Below, piece after piece: positions 62,301 to 64,000 of a DNA stretch of 64,000 nucleotides (positions are counted from its first letter, which is position 1; the number at the start of each line of letters is the position of its first letter). The stretch covers positions 556,247-620,246 of the forward strand of contig NZ_JARHUJ010000007.1 of assembly GCF_029223285.1 (NCBI RefSeq), in the 5' to 3' direction. The position numbers were made by a program, and so were the translations under genes. The DNA is from Paraflavitalea sp. CAU 1676 (GTDB taxonomy: Bacteria; Bacteroidota; Bacteroidia; Chitinophagales; Chitinophagaceae). The notes below the pieces were generated by a model, which searched no databases, had not been told where the DNA came from, and saw only the letters and a list, made by a program, of their open reading frames with translations.

Positions 62301-62770
62301 TTGCCCTGCATGGCCTGCACGGGGTTGGGGTTGGCCGTATTCTTCAGTTCTTCGGGATTGAGGCGCGATACCGAGGCGGTGGTTTTGGTGCGCGACTGAG
62401 TGGTATACCCGACGACGACCACATCGGTGAGGGCTTTGTCGGCCGGCACCAGGGATATGTCGATGCGGGAGCGGCCATCGATGGCGACTTCTTTATCCCC
62501 AAAACCTACATAACTAAATACCAGAATGCCCTTGGGATCATTTACTTTTAAAGTGAACTGCCCGCTGGCGTCGGTGACGGTGGTGCGGGTAGTGCCTTTG
62601 AGGGTGACGGTAACCTGGGAAAGTTTGTCGGCCGAAGCCCCTTTTCTGGCGGAAGTATTACTGCCGGAAGTGACGGTGCCGGTGATGACCAGCTCGCTAT
62701 CCTGGGCGAAGGTGCACAAAGAGAGCAGTAACCAGCAGCCCAGCGATAGGCAGGAGATCAGTTTTTTCAT
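59396..62770 (-). CDS. SusC/RagA-type TonB-linked outer-membrane transporter
   Basis: 1,124 residues. Signal LLLSLCTFAQ, carboxypeptidase-like domain (ITGTVTSGSNTS to YVGFGDKEVAIDGRSRID, about 28-107), the SusC region VVVGYTTQSRTKTTASVS, a plug with MQGKIAGVSIPISTGQPGTG, and a 22-stranded barrel ending LGATLKF. Imports oligosaccharide or sialic acid with energy from TonB. First gene of the operon, downstream of a consensus promoter. Confidence 0.94.
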   Translation of the reverse strand: MKKLISCLSLGCWLLLSLCTFAQDSELVITGTVTSGSNTSARKGASADKLSQVTVTLKGTTRTTVTDASGQFTLKVNDPKGILVFSYVGFGDKEVAIDGRSRIDISLVPADKALTDVVVVGYTTQSRTKTTASVSRLNPEELKNTANPNPVQAMQGKIAGVSIPISTGQPGTGAVNIIVRGGTKLNAYGSGLGNSNGNAAGASDGTGPLVIIDGVFRSISDINPDNIESLQVMKDAASTAVYGARGANGVIVIKTKGGKFNAKMGLTLNHRTTIETPARDYKYLNADQYLPLARTTVKNTFDGLDKNNLLNNGGFSAGTRVYTQKGQYGNNINLTALYDNIVAIEGQAYVDDLLKRGWKTMDDPINPGTKLLYADNQYQENLWVTGLTNNTNLAIDGGSERANYNLSAGYTNQEGTFVGTRYRRYDVLGNFSFKATDNFRIDAMLNYQNVLPNFVDAYQNELVRGTRITPLIRIYKDDGNPTPGELYTVRNRFHTLKYDDFRVSTERLISRIGGDLTILKGLHWKPAFSYVIQDYRELFMRKGTPANEVQPGTQRQKNEYTDNMRDLMTDQILQYDFNIGGDHQFMVLGGFNFRKVTNSIISIGSQRANNDYIYTIVEQPTTTVNGVITSNVTNFATTLNEERSASFFGQFSYDFNNKYLLGGSLRYDGFSNFAPGKKYALFPSVSAGWNIHKENFWKVEPVSALKLRASYGGSGLSGLSISDTYGAYGALQYAQGSGVLRTGLGNPNLVWETTETMDLAMDAGFFSDRINLTVDFYNKLTKDRITSRPLPSEAPFPSMPYNNGTLRNRGVEIELGGTVINTGAFTWRANFSFAYNKTVVTELPGNGRAKNRQGGDVVYDPASKTNIEAGGFAEGERPYGLWAYKVLGVFATEAEAAAWNATTKDNLASPSGITVKKHAGDFNFADINGDGIIDTKDQVFMGYRTPDKIGGMQNTFSYKGFNLRFSIDYAMGHLISNGALARSLGTGRAFNEGAPSEALGPDIWQKEGDAGKKYARFSFADFDFGQRNYLRGATLGINQSYSSDVSVMIEKGDFLAFREVSLSYDVPRAILKKIRATSMNVFASVFNLGYITKYKGLNPESYTGFDPGGYPRPRQFSLGATLKF

Positions 62771-62800
62771 AATGGCTTGCGTTAGCTTGTTGGTAGATTA

Positions 62801-62815
62801 ATATGTACTACATAT
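62801..62815. promoter_or_regulatory. Operator-like palindrome over the susC transcription start
   Basis: ATATGTACTACATAT is an exact inverted repeat around a central C, with the GTNNNAC core typical of FadR-subfamily GntR regulators. It lies just downstream of the susC -7 box. Confidence 0.6.
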
Positions 62816-62817
62816 AG

Positions 62818-62848
62818 CAAATATAGGGAGTTCCGCTATCCCTCCAAA
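62818..62848 (-). promoter_or_regulatory. Bacteroidota promoter of the sialic-acid operon
   Basis: On the minus strand TTTG (62848-62845), exactly 19 nt, then TATATTTG (62825-62818): consensus -33 and -7 elements with ideal spacing, 47 nt before the susC ATG. Confidence 0.8.
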
Positions 62849-62974
62849 TATTTGACTGAAAATTTAATTTTGCACCAGAAAGCTGATAAATAGGGCATTA
62901 ACGGGGTTTTAGGGGTTTATGCTGGGGTGGCGATGAAAGCGTGTCCATTGAAAACCAAGGAAGAAAACAACTTA

Positions 62975-62989
62975 TTAAGTATTACATAT
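62975..62989. promoter_or_regulatory. Second operator-like site, upstream of the GntR gene
   Basis: TTAAGTATTACATAT matches the susC site at 12 of 15 positions and keeps GTNNNAC. It would cover the -33 region of the regulator's own promoter. Confidence 0.5.
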
Positions 62990-63002
62990 CAACCCACTTT
63001 AT

Positions 63003-63010
63003 TACATTTG
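63003..63010 (+). promoter_or_regulatory. -7 box TACATTTG of the GntR gene
   Basis: TACATTTG ends 5 nt before the ATG at 63016, implying a nearly leaderless mRNA. Same octamer as at 3106-3113. Confidence 0.5.
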
Positions 63011-63015
63011 CCGGT

Positions 63016-63711
63016 ATGAAGACCGATCAGGAGTTATATAAACTGAAGCCTATTGCCTCTGTGACCATGGCCGACCAGGTGGAATCTCAATTGCGTGATT
63101 ATATCATCAAGCGTTCGATCCGTCCGGGCGATTCGATCCCGAAGGAGATGGAGATCGCGGAAGCGCTGGGGGTGAGCCGCAATGTGGTGCGGGAGGCGTT
63201 GAGCCGGTTGCGGATGCTGGGCATGATCGAGTCGAAGAAGAAGCGGGGGATGATCCTCACGCAGCCCGATGTGATGAAGGGACTGGAGCGTATTTTACAT
63301 CCTACCATATTGGATATCAACGTTCGGAAGGAGCTTTTCGAACTGCGCCTGGTACTGGAAGTAGGCCTGGGCGACCTGCTGTTCAAACGCAAAACAGCGG
63401 AGCACCTGCAGCAGCTGGACGCCATCGTGGAGCGGGAGCACCGCGCCACCACGTCGATCGAGCGGATCCGCTGCGAGGTAGAGTTCCACTCTACCCTATA
63501 TGAAATGGCTGGCAATGAAACGCTTAAGCGTTTTCAGACCATCCTGATGCCGGTTTTCGAATACGTGGTCGAGTACGAATCCAAGCTGGAGCACACATCG
63601 GTGGGCACCGTTACCCACGCCGACCTGGTGAAGATCCTGCACGGCAACAAACCCGACGATTTCCCCAATGCCATGCGCCAGCACCTGCTGCCGCACCTGG
63701 AGCACCTGTAG
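63016..63711 (+). CDS. GntR-family regulator, FadR subfamily (likely sialic-acid responsive)
   Basis: 231 residues from the ATG at 63016; the frame extends 25 codons up but crosses the operator and -7 box. Winged helix (about 12-80): GDSIPKEMEIAEALGVSRNV, ALSRLRMLGMIES. C-terminal FCD effector domain (about 95-231) with ELRLVLEVG, FHSTLYEMAG and a late THADLV; Asp/His positions in these helices usually bind a metal. Divergent from susC, so it probably represses the operon and itself until a sialic-acid-derived ligand binds. Confidence 0.87.
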   Translation: MKTDQELYKLKPIASVTMADQVESQLRDYIIKRSIRPGDSIPKEMEIAEALGVSRNVVREALSRLRMLGMIESKKKRGMILTQPDVMKGLERILHPTILDINVRKELFELRLVLEVGLGDLLFKRKTAEHLQQLDAIVEREHRATTSIERIRCEVEFHSTLYEMAGNETLKRFQTILMPVFEYVVEYESKLEHTSVGTVTHADLVKILHGNKPDDFPNAMRQHLLPHLEHL

Positions 63712-63822
63712 ATCATCATCATAATTCACTGACAATCTGCTTTTTAACTTCTCCACGCGCGTTTGCGGAGGTGGGGCGGCATCTTCGGTGCTGGTTCATA
63801 CCAGGCTATTTCTTCGCGTGCA

Positions 63823-63866
63823 CCTCGTTCGTACCTTGTTCGTGACTTGTTCGTACCTCCTTCGCT
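63823..63866. repeat. 11-bp tandem repeat, four units
   Basis: Units CCTCGTTCGTA, CCTTGTTCGTG, ACTTGTTCGTA, CCTCCTTCGCT in head-to-tail order, with core TTCGT. Non-coding, downstream of the GntR gene. Confidence 0.75.
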
Positions 63867-63884
63867 ATTTTACGGTGTGTCTTG

Positions 63885-63998
63885 TACTGAAAAAACTTTA
63901 CAGGTGGGTAGCTTATTACTGGGAGAGCTTTACAGTCGTTCACAATGATACGGATATAGCTTTACAGTTTGTCAGATTGTACGGATATAGCTTTACAG
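63885..63998. repeat. Degenerate 31-32-bp periodic array, continuing past the window edge
   Basis: Four 19-nt copies at 63885, 63917, 63949 and 63980, each ending CTTTACAG. The last two are identical (TACGGATATAGCTTTACAG), and the first two share 15 of 19 positions with them. Unrelated 12-13-nt stretches separate them. Confidence 0.8.
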
Positions 63999-64000
63999 GG

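Noticed and set aside
63885..63998. CRISPR array
   Set aside because: Repeats are 19 nt and degenerate, spacers only 12-13 nt, and no cas genes are present.

Overview
The window looks like part of a Bacteroidota chromosome, most probably a Chitinophagaceae-type soil or water bacterium. The support is a SusC/SusD pair, a secreted protein with a type IX secretion-like tail, Bacteroidota-restricted families (HYC_CC_PP, DUF3667, DUF3347), promoters of the TTTG-N19-TAnnTTTG kind, and few Shine-Dalgarno sites. No tRNA, rRNA, CRISPR array, IS element or origin was seen. Taxonomy is inferred from gene content only.

Left part, 1 to 12.4 kb, plus strand: a dense copper/heavy-metal island. It holds the end of a CopA-type P1B ATPase, a flavin/2Fe-2S reductase, a CopZ-like chaperone, an HYC_CC_PP protein, a beta-propeller lipoprotein, a DUF3347 lipoprotein, a CusA-type RND pump split into two ORFs, a TolC-like channel, two different CusB-like adaptors and a CxxCH haem-binding protein. 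A Kup potassium transporter (minus) closes it. 14.4 to 15.7 kb holds two tiny DUF1328 membrane proteins around a remnant of a group III truncated haemoglobin. 15.7 to 19.9 kb is a compact cbb3-type oxidase operon: CcoN with an N-terminal membrane extension, a CcoO-cytochrome c fusion and three small partners.

20.0 to 25.8 kb is a regulatory operon: an AraC-type regulator, two sigma54 activators and a TPR histidine kinase of the HisKA_2 class. A near-consensus sigma54 promoter lies just in front of it. 25.8 to 31.9 kb carries a secreted unknown, an alpha/beta hydrolase with an inverted repeat over its start region, and a TonB-dependent receptor divergent from an MbnP/MbnH-like pair (copper protein plus dihaem maturase). 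31.9 to 44.5 kb is mostly chromosomal housekeeping: an AsmA-like protein, an iron-permease-family protein overlapping topoisomerase IB, a very large NtrY-like kinase overlapping MazG, DUF3667, a YD-repeat protein, an S41 protease and a lipoprotein.

44.6 to 51.6 kb is a visibly AT-richer run of minus-strand orphan secreted or membrane proteins, plus a seven-repeat propeller protein with a C-terminal sorting-like tail. 51.7 to 63.7 kb is a sialic-acid utilisation locus. It contains SusC, SusD, the stump of a second sialidase, two DHDPS/NAL-family enzymes, an intact exo-sialidase, and one protein that fuses a NanM-like epimerase to a sodium/solute symporter. A divergent FadR-type regulator lies next to it, with two matching GTNNNAC operator-like sites in the shared intergenic region. 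The last 180 bases hold an 11-bp tandem repeat and a 31-32-bp periodic array that runs off the right edge.
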